This document shows, in pieces, positions 13,788 through 14,122 of a stretch of 14,122 nucleotides of DNA; positions within the stretch are counted from its first letter, which is position 1, and every line of letters begins with the position of its first letter. The stretch is from contig CABRID010000053.1 of assembly GCA_902470895.1 (NCBI GenBank), forward strand, positions 1-14,122. The letters are read 5' to 3'. The DNA is from an uncultured Collinsella sp. (GTDB taxonomy: Bacteria > Actinomycetota > Coriobacteriia > Coriobacteriales > Coriobacteriaceae). The position numbers and the translations under genes are program-made. The notes under the pieces were generated by a model that saw only the letters and a program-made list of their open reading frames with translations, was not told the DNA's origin and did not search any database.

Positions 13788-13932
13788 TCTCGGCTAAGAC
13801 GCATCTCTCCGACCCTTTGAATCACCCCTTTTCACGCCTCCCGCTACGAACCCCGGCGGAAACCAGGGAGTGATTAAAGGAGCGGCCTGAGGTTTTGCGA
13901 ATCAATTGAGTCATTCCCGAAATCGCGAATCA

Positions 13933-13954
13933 AGGGCCTGAGTCGTCAGGCCCT
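13933..13954 (-). terminator. 9-bp inverted repeat at the histidine kinase stop
   Basis: AGGGCCTGA (13933-13941), loop GTCG and TCAGGCCCT (13946-13954) form a perfect hairpin that abuts the TGA of the kinase fragment. The following minus-strand sequence (TTGATTCG) is only weakly U-rich, so termination efficiency is uncertain. Confidence 0.55.
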
Positions 13955-14076
13955 CACAGGGGGACCGCGATGGTGGCCACCGCGCCGCCCGAGGGGCTGT
14001 TGGCGAGCGAAACGGAGCCCCCGTGGGCGCTCGCGGCCTCGGAGGCGGCGTGGAGGCCGAGCCCGTAGTGGATTGG
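13954..14076 (-). pseudogene. C-terminal fragment of a sensor histidine kinase
   Basis: The minus strand encodes YGLGLHAASEAASAHGGSV, then SLANSPSGGAVATIAVPL and TGA at 13954-13956. This is the final part of a HATPase_c domain: the G2 box GLGL, the HGG turn and the GGAxxTIxxP ending. It would belong to a membrane sensor kinase of a two-component system. Going upstream, the frame reads P-I-H before Y and meets TAG at 14077-14079, so the rest of the kinase is not contiguous. GC content returns to host level here. The break coincides with sequence that looks like an insertion-element end. Confidence 0.72.
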
Positions 14077-14122
14077 CTACACTGATGTGGACAGTTCCGG
14101 GAGGGGCGCAGGAGACGGGAGG
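14068..14122. mobile_element. Possible insertion-sequence end (partial)
   Basis: Kinase homology stops at about 14067. The next bases include GGCTACACTGATGTGGACAG, whose TGTGGACAGTTCC resembles the GGACAG-type terminal inverted repeats of IS3-family elements. No transposase is inside the window and the matching end cannot be seen, so this is a tentative call. Confidence 0.3.

Noticed and set aside
1..14122. CRISPR arrays, rRNA, tRNA or replication origins
   Set aside because: No regularly spaced repeats, no conserved RNA gene segments and no DnaA-box clusters were seen on reading both strands.

Overview
The window looks like chromosomal DNA from a high-GC gut actinobacterium of the class Coriobacteriia (Collinsella or a close relative). 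This rests on the strong G/C third-position bias of the core genes, the style of the type I asparaginase and GMP synthase, and the mannose-family PTS gene set. The genus is inference, not a database result.

Layout. (1) 1-331: the last codons of an upstream gene, a perfect inverted-repeat terminator, and a ~250-base gap holding an AT-richer segment that may be a dispersed element. (2) 332-1345 (-) L-asparaginase and 1613-3211 (+) guaA, divergent, with a dyad over the candidate asparaginase promoter. guaA ends in a clear intrinsic terminator. (3) 3272-3953: a gene-poor stretch with a REP-like palindrome and short coding-like remnants on both strands. (4) 3954-11449 (+): a carbohydrate locus. 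It holds a LevR-type PRD regulator, PTS mannose-family IIB-IIC-IID-IIA, a cytoplasmic DUF2961/GH172 protein and a ROK fructokinase-like sugar kinase, closed by a 21-bp stem terminator. (5) 11545-13712 (-): three SAM-dependent methyltransferases of visibly lower GC and different codon use, behind an extended -10 promoter with two palindromes, one resembling a DtxR/IdeR iron box. This looks like a recently acquired cassette. (6) 13793-14122: host-like GC-rich DNA with the C-terminal tail of a sensor histidine kinase (-), cut by an apparent insertion junction.

How it fits together. The PTS would import and phosphorylate a sugar, probably a disaccharide. The GH172-like enzyme would cleave it inside the cell, and the ROK kinase would phosphorylate the free hexose. 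A LevR-type regulator, a fructokinase-like ROK protein and GH172 (whose founding activity is on alpha-fructofuranosides and difructose anhydride) together suggest a fructose-containing substrate. No beta-fructosidase is present. The regulator's AAA+ domain keeps Walker A but has lost the GAFTGA sigma-54 loop and the acidic Walker B residues, so it probably does not act as a classical sigma-54 activator. This locus and the metal-box methyltransferase cassette are the two most interesting systems here.
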